Below are positions 1 to 7,773 of a DNA stretch of 64,000 nucleotides, piece after piece. Below the pieces are notes generated by a model. That model was not told the origin of the DNA, made no database searches, and saw only the letters and a program-made list of their open reading frames with translations. The stretch comes from Bordetella sp. 02P26C-1. GTDB lineage: Bacteria; Pseudomonadota; Gammaproteobacteria; Burkholderiales; Burkholderiaceae_B. The stretch spans positions 40,039 to 104,038 of the forward strand of contig NZ_WSJB01000016.1 of the NCBI RefSeq assembly GCF_009763255.1, written 5' to 3'. Position numbers and translations under genes: made by a program. Position 1 is the stretch's first letter, and the number at the start of each line of letters is the position of its first letter.

Positions 1-1
1 C

Positions 2-226
2 GGCCTGGATCCCGCGTTCGCGCCCGGTACCGGCACACCCGAGATTGGCGGGCTGACCGTTCATCAAGCGCTGCAGATCATCCGTGGCATGAAAGGTCTG
101 AACATTGTTGGCGCCGATATGGTCGAAGTCTCTCCGCCATACGATCAGGCTGGCACCACCGCGCTGGTGGCCGCGAATCTTGCGTTCGAGATGCTGTGCG
201 TGATGCCGGGCGTTCATTACCGCTAA
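2..226 (+). CDS. Ureohydrolase (agmatinase family), C-terminal fragment
   Basis: The window opens inside this gene; only the last 74 residues are visible. They contain the segment [14 protein letters not shown], the metal-binding C-terminal signature of the arginase/agmatinase/guanidinobutyrase superfamily, followed by the typical [12 protein letters not shown] strand and the helix after it. Enzymes of this family hydrolyse a guanidino group to urea and an amine with a binuclear manganese centre. The stop is 13 bases before the next start, so it is probably co-transcribed with the aldehyde dehydrogenase. That context favours agmatine, 4-guanidinobutyrate or a similar guanidino compound as substrate, but the specificity residues lie outside the window. 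Confidence 0.85.
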   Translation, partial: GLDPAFAPGTGTPEIGGLTVHQALQIIRGMKGLNIVGADMVEVSPPYDQAGTTALVAANLAFEMLCVMPGVHYR

Positions 227-239
227 TCCGAGACAATTC

Positions 240-1721
240 ATGACGACGATATTCGAACCGCGTGCTGATGACGGCGCCTTTGTCCTGCCGGGCGCCACGA
301 TCGCCGGGGTCGCCCAACGCGCCGTCGATGTGCGCGACACTACTCCTATCTACAACGCGGCGACGGGTGTAGTGATAGGCTGGCAGGAGCACGCGAATGT
401 CGCGCAAATCGATGACGCGGTGCGCGCCGCGCGAACCGCGTTGCCGAGATGGCGGGCCACGACGCCGGCATCGCGTGGCCAGATTCTAAAAAGGATTGCT
501 GAACTGATCGAGCACAGTCGCGATCGGCTGGTCGGTGCCCAAATGCGTGTGAGCGGCAAGCCGCCGCTGGAGGCCGAGCAGGACGTCAGCGATGCGGTTG
601 CCACATTCGACTACTACGCGGCGCTATGCGATGACGTCGGGCTCTTCGCGCCACAGACGGTCAGCTTGCCCGATAAGACGGTGGCGGGTCAGCGATACTA
701 TGATGCTGTGGGCGTGGCCGCGCTCATCGTTCCGTGGAATTTTCCCATGGTGACCACGGCATGGAAGATGGCGCCGGCCTTGGCGGCGGGTTGCACCGTG
801 GTGCTCAAGCCTTCTGAGCTGACGTCGCCGGTGGAGCACATGCTGGTGGGCCTGCTCGCCGAGGCCGGCGTGCCCGACGGCGTGGTCAATATGGTCAACG
901 GCGGTGCGGCGGTGGGAACACAGCTAGTCGAGCATCCCTTGGTCGATAAGGTCTCTTTCACGGGGAGCACGGAAGTCGGCAAGCGCGTGATGCGCGCAGC
1001 GGCCAACGACATGAAGCGCACGACGTTGGAGCTGGGAGGTAAATCCGCGCTCATTGTGCGCGCCGATGCCGATCTCGACAGCGCGGTGTCGCTAGCGGTC
1101 AGTGGGGCGTTTGGCAATGCCGGGCAGATGTGTTCGGCGACGGCACGCATTCTGGTGCAGGACCAGGTGTACAACGAATTCTTGGCCAAATTGGAGGCTG
1201 CGGTGGGCGCGCTGATGGTGGCGCCGCCCATGCGTGCGGGAGTGTCGATGGGGCCGTTGGTGTCCGCGTCTCACTTGGTGCGAGTACGGGCCATGTTGGA
1301 TGCCGGGATCAGCGACGGCGCGGCGGTGGCGTTTTCCGGTCGATTAGATGAAAGCTGCGGCAAGGGTTTTTTCCTGCCTCCGATGGTAGTGACCGACCCC
1401 GATGTCGACAACGTACTCTGGACGGACGAAGTGTTTGGCCCGGTTGCCTGCGTCAAGTCCTTTCACACTGACGACGAAGCCATCCAAATCGCCAACAGTA
1501 CGCGCTATGGCCTGGTGGCAACCGTACTGACGGCGGATGCCTCGGCGGCCAAGCGCTATCAATATTCGCTGCGCGCGGGGTTGGTGTGGATCAATACGCC
1601 CCAGCTCATCTTTCCGCAACTGTGTTGGGGAGGCCTCGGGCTGAGCGGCATCGGCCGGGAACTGGGCGTAGAGGGGCTGCGCAGCTACCAGGAACTGCGG
1701 CACACGCTAAGCGCTATTTGA
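240..1721 (+). CDS. NAD(P)-dependent aldehyde dehydrogenase, betaine/aminoaldehyde type
   Basis: A 493-residue member of the aldehyde dehydrogenase superfamily. Visible landmarks are the oxyanion-hole Asn167 in PWNFPM, the cofactor-binding Lys190 in VVLKPSE, the general base Glu264 in LELGGK and the catalytic Cys298 in GQMCSATARIL. The GQ-CSATxR context resembles betaine-aldehyde and aminoaldehyde dehydrogenases. It oxidises an aldehyde to the acid in the cytoplasm. Because it follows a ureohydrolase gene by 13 bases, a role in polyamine or guanidino compound breakdown (for example 4-aminobutyraldehyde or 4-guanidinobutyraldehyde oxidation) is a reasonable inference; the exact substrate cannot be read from the sequence. 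Confidence 0.9.
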   Translation: MTTIFEPRADDGAFVLPGATIAGVAQRAVDVRDTTPIYNAATGVVIGWQEHANVAQIDDAVRAARTALPRWRATTPASRGQILKRIAELIEHSRDRLVGAQMRVSGKPPLEAEQDVSDAVATFDYYAALCDDVGLFAPQTVSLPDKTVAGQRYYDAVGVAALIVPWNFPMVTTAWKMAPALAAGCTVVLKPSELTSPVEHMLVGLLAEAGVPDGVVNMVNGGAAVGTQLVEHPLVDKVSFTGSTEVGKRVMRAAANDMKRTTLELGGKSALIVRADADLDSAVSLAVSGAFGNAGQMCSATARILVQDQVYNEFLAKLEAAVGALMVAPPMRAGVSMGPLVSASHLVRVRAMLDAGISDGAAVAFSGRLDESCGKGFFLPPMVVTDPDVDNVLWTDEVFGPVACVKSFHTDDEAIQIANSTRYGLVATVLTADASAAKRYQYSLRAGLVWINTPQLIFPQLCWGGLGLSGIGRELGVEGLRSYQELRHTLSAI

Positions 1722-1788
1722 TGTATTTGAAGTGCGGGGCGAGATATCGCCTCGTTGGCCTATGTCGGCCAGACAAGGCAGAGAGAGA

Positions 1789-1864
1789 TGGCTCCCCGAG
1801 CTGGGTTCGAACCAGCGACCTGCGGATTAACAGTCCGTCGCTCTACCGACTGAGCTATCGGGGA
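1789..1864 (-). tRNA. tRNA-Asn (GTT)
   Basis: A 76-base cloverleaf on the minus strand. The acceptor stem pairs TCCCCGA with TCGGGGA, the anticodon loop reads CTGTTAA with anticodon GTT, the T arm contains GGTTCGAACC and the CCA end is encoded. It lies between the aldehyde dehydrogenase and gspC. No mismatch that would suggest a pseudogene was seen. Confidence 0.96.
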
Positions 1865-1915
1865 TCATAGGTGCCTGATTCGTTTTTCAGCGTGGCGCCA
1901 AAAAACGAAGCGCAG

Positions 1916-1921
1916 ATTCTA
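1916..1921 (-). promoter_or_regulatory. Probable -10 box for tRNA-Asn
   Basis: On the minus strand TAGAAT is followed by a GC-rich discriminator (CTGCGC) about 50 bases before the tRNA, the arrangement expected for a stable-RNA promoter. The same TAGAAT box serves the tRNA-Val gene. A -35 element at ideal spacing is not convincing; TTGCCA occurs 21 bases upstream and a T-rich run fills the spacer. Confidence 0.5.
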
Positions 1922-1957
1922 CAAAAAAAATCGAAGTCGTGCTGGCAAAAACCGAAA

Positions 1958-2440
1958 TTATTTTGGCAGCACGATAAAACCATTGTTGCCGGCTGGCGGT
2001 TTGGCAGGGGGTAGCAGGGTTTCTTGCGCGCCGTCTTGATCCACGGTTACCCCAGTCGGCGATATGGCGACCAGCGTCACGCCCGGGGCCAAGGTATCGT
2101 TGACGCGATATGCACGGGGCGGCTGACCGTTGACGGAAAGTACCGCTGCGCCGTGCTTTCCATTGCCGCTGGCGATCAGGCCAGACACGGTGATACGCAC
2201 CCTCAACGCTTCGCCGCCGAACCAGCGCGCCACGGCGGTCGTGTCCGCGATCTCATCCGGTGTCGTTTGCAACACCTGCGGCGCGAGCCGGGGGGCGGGT
2301 GCCCATAGCAACGAGCCCCAGACACCGACACCGATTGCGCATAGCGCCATACCCGCAAGGCGGGCCCACGCCCATCCCATTGCCGTGCTCAGACCGAAAG
2401 GCCGCAATCGGCTCATAACGTTGGAACTAGTTGCACTCAA
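1958..2440 (-). CDS. gspC: Type II secretion protein GspC (short form)
   Basis: A 160-residue inner-membrane protein: cytoplasmic N-terminus, one membrane segment near residues 25-46, then a periplasmic HR domain around residues 82-144 (ITVSGLIASGNGKHGAAVLS, then VNGQPPRAYRVND). GspC links the inner-membrane platform (GspL/M) to the secretin GspD. The C-terminal PDZ or coiled-coil domain of longer GspC proteins is absent; the protein stops soon after the HR domain. It is transcribed divergently from gspG-F across a 128-base spacer, so it is not in the main operon. An alternative start at residue 9 would remove eight residues. Confidence 0.85.
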   Translation of the reverse strand: MSATSSNVMSRLRPFGLSTAMGWAWARLAGMALCAIGVGVWGSLLWAPAPRLAPQVLQTTPDEIADTTAVARWFGGEALRVRITVSGLIASGNGKHGAAVLSVNGQPPRAYRVNDTLAPGVTLVAISPTGVTVDQDGAQETLLPPAKPPAGNNGFIVLPK

Positions 2441-2568
2441 TTTTCACTTATCCAGATAGGAATGTGTCGGTAGAGGGGTGCATCAGTCTTATATACTTCC
2501 TAACCGATCGATACATACAGTCATTCTAGGCCATCGTACCGGAACTTCAACGCAACCAGGCGTATTCG
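2441..2568. promoter_or_regulatory. Divergent promoter region gspC / gspG
   Basis: A 128-base spacer that is clearly more AT-rich than its surroundings. A -10-like TATACT lies at 2492-2497 on the plus strand, but no good -35 stands at the right distance. It must carry the promoters for gspC and for the gspG-F operon; neither can be fixed by eye. Confidence 0.4.
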
Positions 2569-2997
2569 ATGCAACACCGTCAACATCCTAAGCAGTGCCG
2601 GGCACGGAGACGCGAGACGGGGTTCTCGCTCATCGAAGTCATGATCGTGGTCGTGATCATGGGGGTGCTGGCCACGTTGATTGTGCCGAGCCTGATTGAC
2701 CGTCCGGACCAGGCGCGGGTCGTGGCGGCGCGCCATGATGTGTCGGCCATCATGCAGGCGCTCAAGCTTTACCGCCTGGATCACGGCCGCTACCCCACGG
2801 CCGAGGAGGGACTGGCCGTGCTGGCGCGGCAGGGCGGGCAGGGGCGTGTGTACATGGATCGCTTGCCTCTCGATCCCTTCGGTCACCCTTATCAGTATCT
2901 AAACCCTGGCGTCTACGGCGAAGTAGACGTGTTTTCCCTGGGCGCCGATGGCAAGCCCGGGGGCGAGGGCATCAATGCCGATATCGGCAGCTGGTAG
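2569..2997 (+). CDS. gspG: Major pseudopilin GspG
   Basis: A 142-residue prepilin-like protein. The short basic leader ends in RRRETG, cleavage is expected between Gly18 and Phe19, and the mature N-terminus FSLIEVMIVVVIMG carries the conserved Glu at +5. The C-terminal part has the GspG calcium-loop region (DPFGHPYQYLNPG and SLGADGKPGGEG). GspG is the main subunit of the T2SS pseudopilus. It is the first gene of an eleven-gene operon; gspH overlaps its end. Cleavage and N-methylation need a prepilin peptidase, which is not encoded in this window. Confidence 0.97.
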   Translation: MQHRQHPKQCRARRRETGFSLIEVMIVVVIMGVLATLIVPSLIDRPDQARVVAARHDVSAIMQALKLYRLDHGRYPTAEEGLAVLARQGGQGRVYMDRLPLDPFGHPYQYLNPGVYGEVDVFSLGADGKPGGEGINADIGSW

Positions 2998-3499
2998 GCG
3001 CTCGTGGCGTGCCGTTCAGCACGGGTTCTCGCTGTTAGAGATGCTGGTCACGGTCGCGGTCATCGCCATCGCGACGACCATGGTCGGCGTGAATGTCTGG
3101 CCGGACAGCGATTTGCGCGCGTTGCGGCAGGATGGCCAGCGGCTGGCGCAGCTGTTCGCGGCGGCACACGCCGAAGCCCGTCGGGACGGGGCCGAGATTC
3201 TCTGGAAGGTCGATGGGCAAGGTTACGCTTTCCTTGTCAAACCGCGACAGCGCGTTTTGCCGGCGGCCTTGCAGCGTTCCGAACCCGTAGCTGCCACGCG
3301 CCCATTTGCCGATCCGAGTCCGTTGCGGCCGCGCACATGGTCCTCGCCGAATGCGGTCACGGTCGACGTAGAGCCAGCGGGCGCCATCTCATTCAACGCA
3401 GAGTGGACGTCGGGTCCGCAGGCTGTCGAGCTCTATGACGGCGCGCACCGGGTCCGTATTGAGCGCGCTGGTCCGGGCCAGTATCGGGTGCAGTCGTGA
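2975..3499 (+). CDS. gspH: Minor pseudopilin GspH
   Basis: A 174-residue minor pseudopilin with a basic leader, cleavage expected at Gly17/Phe18 and Glu at +5 in FSLLEMLVTVAVIA. The ATG at 2975 gives a leader of normal length and a 23-base overlap with gspG; an in-frame ATG at 2948 would give a longer leader. GspH sits near the pseudopilus tip. The rest is the usual variable beta-sheet domain (FNAEWTSGPQ, VRIERAGPGQYRV). Confidence 0.9.
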   Translation: MPISAAGRRSWRAVQHGFSLLEMLVTVAVIAIATTMVGVNVWPDSDLRALRQDGQRLAQLFAAAHAEARRDGAEILWKVDGQGYAFLVKPRQRVLPAALQRSEPVAATRPFADPSPLRPRTWSSPNAVTVDVEPAGAISFNAEWTSGPQAVELYDGAHRVRIERAGPGQYRVQS

Positions 3500-3867
3500 G
3501 ACCACGCGCGCGGCAACAAGGGTTCAGCCTGTTGGAAGTGTTGATCGCGCTCACCATCGTCAGCGTCGCCCTGGCTGCCGCCGTCAGGGCAGTGGGAGTC
3601 GCATCCAACAATGCGCGGGGAATTCAGCAAAGCAGCCTGGGTATCCAGGCGGCCGAAAACGTCTTGAACGAGCTGCGCCTGGCGCGTGCTTTCCCCACTG
3701 CGGGGCGCGCAACGCAGCCATGTCCGCAGGGTCCGTTGAATCTGGTCTGCGAGCAGGAATACCAGAACACCGGCAACAGCCGACTCAGGCTAGTGACGGT
3801 CCGTGCACGGTTGCCCGAAGGGCCCGTGGTCGCCGAAGTGCATGGCTTGCTGTCGGGGCTGCCATGA
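3496..3867 (+). CDS. gspI: Minor pseudopilin GspI
   Basis: A 123-residue pseudopilin starting with GTG that overlaps the gspH stop by four bases. Cleavage is expected at Gly9/Phe10, with Glu at +5 in FSLLEVLIALTIVS. GspI is the core of the GspI-J-K tip complex of the pseudopilus. Length and the helix (AAENVLNELRL) fit the family. Confidence 0.95.
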   Translation: MRPRARQQGFSLLEVLIALTIVSVALAAAVRAVGVASNNARGIQQSSLGIQAAENVLNELRLARAFPTAGRATQPCPQGPLNLVCEQEYQNTGNSRLRLVTVRARLPEGPVVAEVHGLLSGLP

Positions 3868-4472
3868 GGAAACCGCACGCGCGTCAGGAGGGTTTTACGC
3901 TCATCGAAGTCATGGTCGCGTTAGCGCTGATGGCTCTACTCAGTGTCATCTCGTGGCGTGCTTTGGATTCGGTCGAGCGGGCCAACGCCCATCTGGTGGC
4001 CAACGCCGATGATGCCTTGGCCTTGGTGCGCATGATGGAGCAACTCGAAACCGATATCGCGCTGCACGCCGGACCTGCCATTTTGTCCTCGCATCCCGTT
4101 TGGAACCCGGCAGCCAAGAATGGCGCGCTGTTGCCATCGGGGATTCACTGGGGCGATTCGCAACTGGCTATCGTGCGATCCGCCCAGGACGGTCAGTGGC
4201 AGAGCGTGGTGTGGAAAGCGACCGACGGCTCGCTACAACGGTGGTCGGGTGTGGCTGCACGTACATTGCCGCTGCCGGCGGCTTCAAGCCGTGAATCTAT
4301 GCTGGCCAGCGTGCATGATTTCTCCGCTCGCATGTGGATCCCAGGACAAGGTTGGACCGCCCCGGATCGCGCCTCGATCGCGGATCGGTCGGCCAGCGGA
4401 TTAGAAATCACCATCGGACGCGAAGTGAACGGCAAGACCGAGCGCTATCGCAAAGTGATGGTCTTGCCATGA
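3864..4472 (+). CDS. gspJ: Minor pseudopilin GspJ
   Basis: A 202-residue pseudopilin; the ATG overlaps the gspI end (ATGA-type coupling). Cleavage is expected at Gly10/Phe11, with Glu at +5 in FTLIEVMVALALMA. Typical GspJ features follow: the helix with RALDSVERANAHL and a C-terminal beta domain ending near YRKVMVLP. The reading frame is open for about 430 bases upstream, but that stretch overlaps gspI and has no pseudopilin leader, so the start at 3864 is preferred. Confidence 0.95.
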   Translation: MRKPHARQEGFTLIEVMVALALMALLSVISWRALDSVERANAHLVANADDALALVRMMEQLETDIALHAGPAILSSHPVWNPAAKNGALLPSGIHWGDSQLAIVRSAQDGQWQSVVWKATDGSLQRWSGVAARTLPLPAASSRESMLASVHDFSARMWIPGQGWTAPDRASIADRSASGLEITIGREVNGKTERYRKVMVLP

Positions 4473-5404
4473 TGTGGATCTCGCTGAAAACCCCGGCGCG
4501 CCGAAGCCAGCGACAGTCGCCCGCCGCAGAACGGGGCATGGCGGTCATCGCCGCGCTGGTGGTGGTGGCGGCGGCATCGGTGGCGGCCGCTGCGATTCTC
4601 GACAGGCAGGCGTTGCTGATCGACACCCTGACGGTAGAACGCGACCGCGCCGAGGCCCAGAGTGTGTTGCGTGGTGGCATTGAATGGGCACGCGTGATTT
4701 TGCACAGCGATGCTCGCGGCAGCGCCATTACGCATAGCAGTGCGATGTGGGCACAACCCATCGTGGGGCTGGACATTCAGAGCCCGGATAAGGCGCGCGC
4801 CGGGCAGTTCTCGGGCGTTATTGAAGACGAGCAGGGCAAGGTGAACCTGTGGCGGCTGGCCGCGCAGGGTACGGTGCAACGTCAGGATCTGGTCGTGTTG
4901 CAACGCGTGCTGCGCGCATTGGACTTGCCCGACTCACTGGCCCGATCGATTGCCCAGCGTGTGGCTGACGCGCAAGGCGCTGCCGGCCGGCCCGCGAGTG
5001 CGCCCGGGTTGGCGGGAATGTCGGATCTGCTTGGCATGGAAGGCATCACGCCAGACGTGCTGCGCGCGTTATCGCCGCACGTCACCATCGTTCCGGCCAG
5101 AACCGGTATCAACGTCAACACCGCCAGCGCGGTGGTGCTAAGCGCCGTTGTTCCGGGGCTCTCTCTCGCACAGGCGCGCGATCTGGTGCGCGAGCGCGAC
5201 CGGGGGCAGTGGTTTACGGATAGCGAGGACTTTCTGGATCGCTTGCCTGTCGAGAACGCTGTCCCCGCGCAGCCGGTTCACGTGCGCAGCGAGTGGTTTC
5301 TCGTTTCTGGGGAAGTCATCAGTCGCGGCGTGGCGCAGTCGATGCAGGCCCTGCTTCGGCGCGAGGGCAATGCGGCGCCAGTGATTGTTTGGGTGAGAGG
5401 CTGA
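4469..5404 (+). CDS. gspK: Minor pseudopilin GspK
   Basis: A 311-residue pseudopilin that starts in a four-base overlap with gspJ. The leader ends in ERG and the mature N-terminus is MAVIAALVVVAAASVAAAAI; it lacks the +5 Glu, which is normal for GspK. The large alpha domain contains the helix-hairpin-helix-like stretch INVNTASAVVLSAVVPGLS and the segment LRRRE near the end. GspK caps the pseudopilus tip. The frame is open upstream of 4469 but there it lies within gspJ. Confidence 0.95.
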   Translation: MMWISLKTPARRSQRQSPAAERGMAVIAALVVVAAASVAAAAILDRQALLIDTLTVERDRAEAQSVLRGGIEWARVILHSDARGSAITHSSAMWAQPIVGLDIQSPDKARAGQFSGVIEDEQGKVNLWRLAAQGTVQRQDLVVLQRVLRALDLPDSLARSIAQRVADAQGAAGRPASAPGLAGMSDLLGMEGITPDVLRALSPHVTIVPARTGINVNTASAVVLSAVVPGLSLAQARDLVRERDRGQWFTDSEDFLDRLPVENAVPAQPVHVRSEWFLVSGEVISRGVAQSMQALLRREGNAAPVIVWVRG

Positions 5405-5429
5405 TATCAAACCAACACTACGAATCTCT

Positions 5430-6431
5430 TTGCCACCTTTGGCCTCGGTGATACCGCAATCGGTGGTCGCCTTTGCGTGCTTCAGTCGCAAGGGGCAAAT
5501 TCTGCGCACGGGTGAGTTGCCTGTCGAGCAGCTCGTGTCTGTTTTGTCGGTTCATCATGTCGATGCCATTCTGCATCCCGACGATGCGATTGTGATGACT
5601 TTGTCGTTGCCTCCTTTGCCGGGACGGCGGTTGACGGCCGCCGTGGTGAGTAGTGTCGAACCCCTGACGCTTAGCGATGTGTCGGAGCTTTGCATCGCGC
5701 ACGGCCCGCGCGCTGTCGACGGCAAGGTGTGTGTGGCCTGGGCCGAGCGCGCGCGCATCGCGCGCGTGTGGCATTGTCTGGCCGACGCCGGGTTGAAGGT
5801 CGATCGGTTGGTGCCTCATGCCTTGGCATTACCCCCGGGGGATGCACAGCCCGCCCAGCCGTTGGCGTTGCCCGTCGATGAACGGTGGCAGGCTCGGCTT
5901 CCGTCCTGGTCCCTGGCGCAACCGGATTGCCGTCCGGCCAATCCGTCGCATCCTTGGCGCGCCGCCGCTTTCTGGATTGGCGCGGCTGTATTGATTTGGC
6001 TGTTGGGGTTGAACTTCTACGCGGCGAAAGTGCGTGGCGAAACACGGGCTATTCACGAGGCGATGGACGAAGCCGTACGGACGGCGTTTCCATCGATCCA
6101 AGTCGTGATCGATCCGGTGCGACAAGCTCAGAACATGCGGGATCAGCTTCGTATGAACGAGGGAGCAGCAACCAATGACGATTTCATGTCGTTATTGACC
6201 GATAGTGCAGCGGCGATGGAATTCGCAGCGGGACAGGTGGCGTCGCTACGCTACGACGCCGGCATGTTGACCGTGGTGTTGGTCGACGGCGACGCACCTC
6301 CCGTGAACGAGGCTTCGGTCAAGCAAGCCTTTGCTGCCCGAGGCCTGGAGTTGGTTCGCCGGGACAAGACACAGAACGCCTGGCAGGTCCGTCGCGCCGG
6401 CATGGCGCTACGCAGCGAGGAGCGCTCTTGA
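5430..6431 (+). CDS. gspL: T2SS platform protein GspL (start uncertain)
   Basis: A 333-residue protein with an N-terminal actin-like cytoplasmic domain that binds GspE, one membrane segment near residues 178-196 (FWIGAAVLIWLLGL) and a periplasmic ferredoxin-like domain. The start is doubtful: the listed TTG lacks a clear ribosome-binding site. The residues encoded just upstream in frame (KPTLRISLPPL) resemble the usual first beta strand of GspL proteins, but only an ATC is available there as a start before the stop at 5394. GTG at 5448 is a further option. Confidence 0.88.
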   Translation: MPPLASVIPQSVVAFACFSRKGQILRTGELPVEQLVSVLSVHHVDAILHPDDAIVMTLSLPPLPGRRLTAAVVSSVEPLTLSDVSELCIAHGPRAVDGKVCVAWAERARIARVWHCLADAGLKVDRLVPHALALPPGDAQPAQPLALPVDERWQARLPSWSLAQPDCRPANPSHPWRAAAFWIGAAVLIWLLGLNFYAAKVRGETRAIHEAMDEAVRTAFPSIQVVIDPVRQAQNMRDQLRMNEGAATNDDFMSLLTDSAAAMEFAAGQVASLRYDAGMLTVVLVDGDAPPVNEASVKQAFAARGLELVRRDKTQNAWQVRRAGMALRSEERS

Positions 6432-7024
6432 GTACGCCATTCGAATCCCCAACGTCGCATGCGCACCGACAGGGCAGACAGGTGGTTCAACGCCTGCGTC
6501 AGCAGCTCTCGGCGTGGTGGCGCGTGCGCACGCCCCGTGAACAAAGACTGCTGCGCGTCGCGCTGGCGGTGCTCATCGGCGCGCTCGTTTGGAGTTGGGC
6601 GATACAGCCAGCTTGGCGCACCATCTCGCTATCGCGCGCGGAATTGCCGCAGCTGCAGGCACAGGCGGCTCGCGTCGAAGGACTGATCCGTGAAACGCGT
6701 GCGCTCAAGAGTCAACGAACCGGCGGTGCTGACTACGCGCACCTGACCGAGGAATTGACCTCATCGCTCGGCCGCGCGGGACTCGCGCCGGTCGCGCGCG
6801 TGACCGTGGGACCTGACAGCAATGCAGGTGCGGCAACAGAATGGACCGTGACCTTCAATCAGGCTGATGTGGCGCGCGTCATGCAATGGTTGGCGGATCT
6901 GCCCCATGTGTTGCATGTTCAGCCTCAGTACGTCGAGCTGGAGCGCTCCACGATCGGCGGTCGGCAACGCGCAGGTAGCGTGAACGGGATGTTGCGCATT
7001 GCCATGCCGAAGGAGGCCTCATGA
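6428..7024 (+). CDS. gspM: T2SS platform protein GspM
   Basis: A 198-residue bitopic protein starting with TTG in a four-base overlap with gspL. A cytoplasmic tail rich in Arg and Gln is followed by a membrane segment near residues 41-58 (LLRVALAVLIGALVWSWA), a helix and a periplasmic ferredoxin-like domain. GspM partners GspL in the inner-membrane platform. Assignment rests on topology, size and position as much as on similarity. Confidence 0.88.
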   Translation: MSTPFESPTSHAHRQGRQVVQRLRQQLSAWWRVRTPREQRLLRVALAVLIGALVWSWAIQPAWRTISLSRAELPQLQAQAARVEGLIRETRALKSQRTGGADYAHLTEELTSSLGRAGLAPVARVTVGPDSNAGAATEWTVTFNQADVARVMQWLADLPHVLHVQPQYVELERSTIGGRQRAGSVNGMLRIAMPKEAS

Positions 7025-7773
7025 TCGGTTTACGTCGAGTGTGGCTAGGGCTGGCATTAGTCGCATTGGCATTGATCAGTGCACTGATCGTCGCGCCGGC
7101 ACGGTGGATCCTGTTGGCGATCCCTGTGGATGCACCGTTAAGCGTGGTGGCGGCTCGCGGCACGCTCTGGGCGGGAAGCGCCAACGTGATCATTGGGTCG
7201 GCGAGTCATCGCCGTATGCTGCCCGATCCTCTGGCGTGGGAAGTGACCTGGCTCCCCGTGCCTCGCCTGCGCGTGACGCATGCGTGGCTGGGCGGGCCCG
7301 TCGAGATCTCGCCTGGCTGGCTGGGGTTCAAGATCACGGGGCAAACATTGCAGATGCCCGCTTCCGTACTGGGCGCGGTGGATGCCCGCCTGGCGGCGAT
7401 CGCCCCGGGTGGGGATCTGCGGGCGTCGTGGCCGCCGCTGACATTCGATTTTCGCGGACGGTTAACGGCTCCATCGCCATTGCACATGGATTGGCGGCAG
7501 GCGACTTCCGCGTTGAGCACGGTTCGTCCCTTGGGAAGTTATCGGCTGACTGCTACGCCTGATGACGCCGACGGAATGCGTCTGCAGTTAAAGACGCTGC
7601 AGGGCCCTTTAATGCTTGAGGGGGCGGGCAGTATGACCGCTACCACTACCCAATTCGATGGGGTTGCTCGGGTCGAGCCCAACGCCTCCTCAGATATCCG
7701 TACACGCCTGACCGACTTGCTGGCCGCCATCGGCCCTGGAAAGAATGATCAAACGCTCTTCAGCATACGCTAG
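7021..7773 (+). CDS. gspN: T2SS protein GspN
   Basis: A 250-residue protein with an N-terminal membrane segment (residues about 7-25) and a periplasmic part with the GspN-type pattern SVVAARGTLWAGSANV and PLAWEVTWLPVPRL. GspN is an accessory inner-membrane component found only in some T2SS; its role is not well settled. The start overlaps gspM by four bases and the end overlaps gspD. Confidence 0.9.
   Translation: MIGLRRVWLGLALVALALISALIVAPARWILLAIPVDAPLSVVAARGTLWAGSANVIIGSASHRRMLPDPLAWEVTWLPVPRLRVTHAWLGGPVEISPGWLGFKITGQTLQMPASVLGAVDARLAAIAPGGDLRASWPPLTFDFRGRLTAPSPLHMDWRQATSALSTVRPLGSYRLTATPDDADGMRLQLKTLQGPLMLEGAGSMTATTTQFDGVARVEPNASSDIRTRLTDLLAAIGPGKNDQTLFSIR

Noticed and set aside
3435..3863. 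N-terminal extension of the gspJ frame over gspI
   Set aside because: It overlaps gspI entirely; the prepilin leader starts at 3864.
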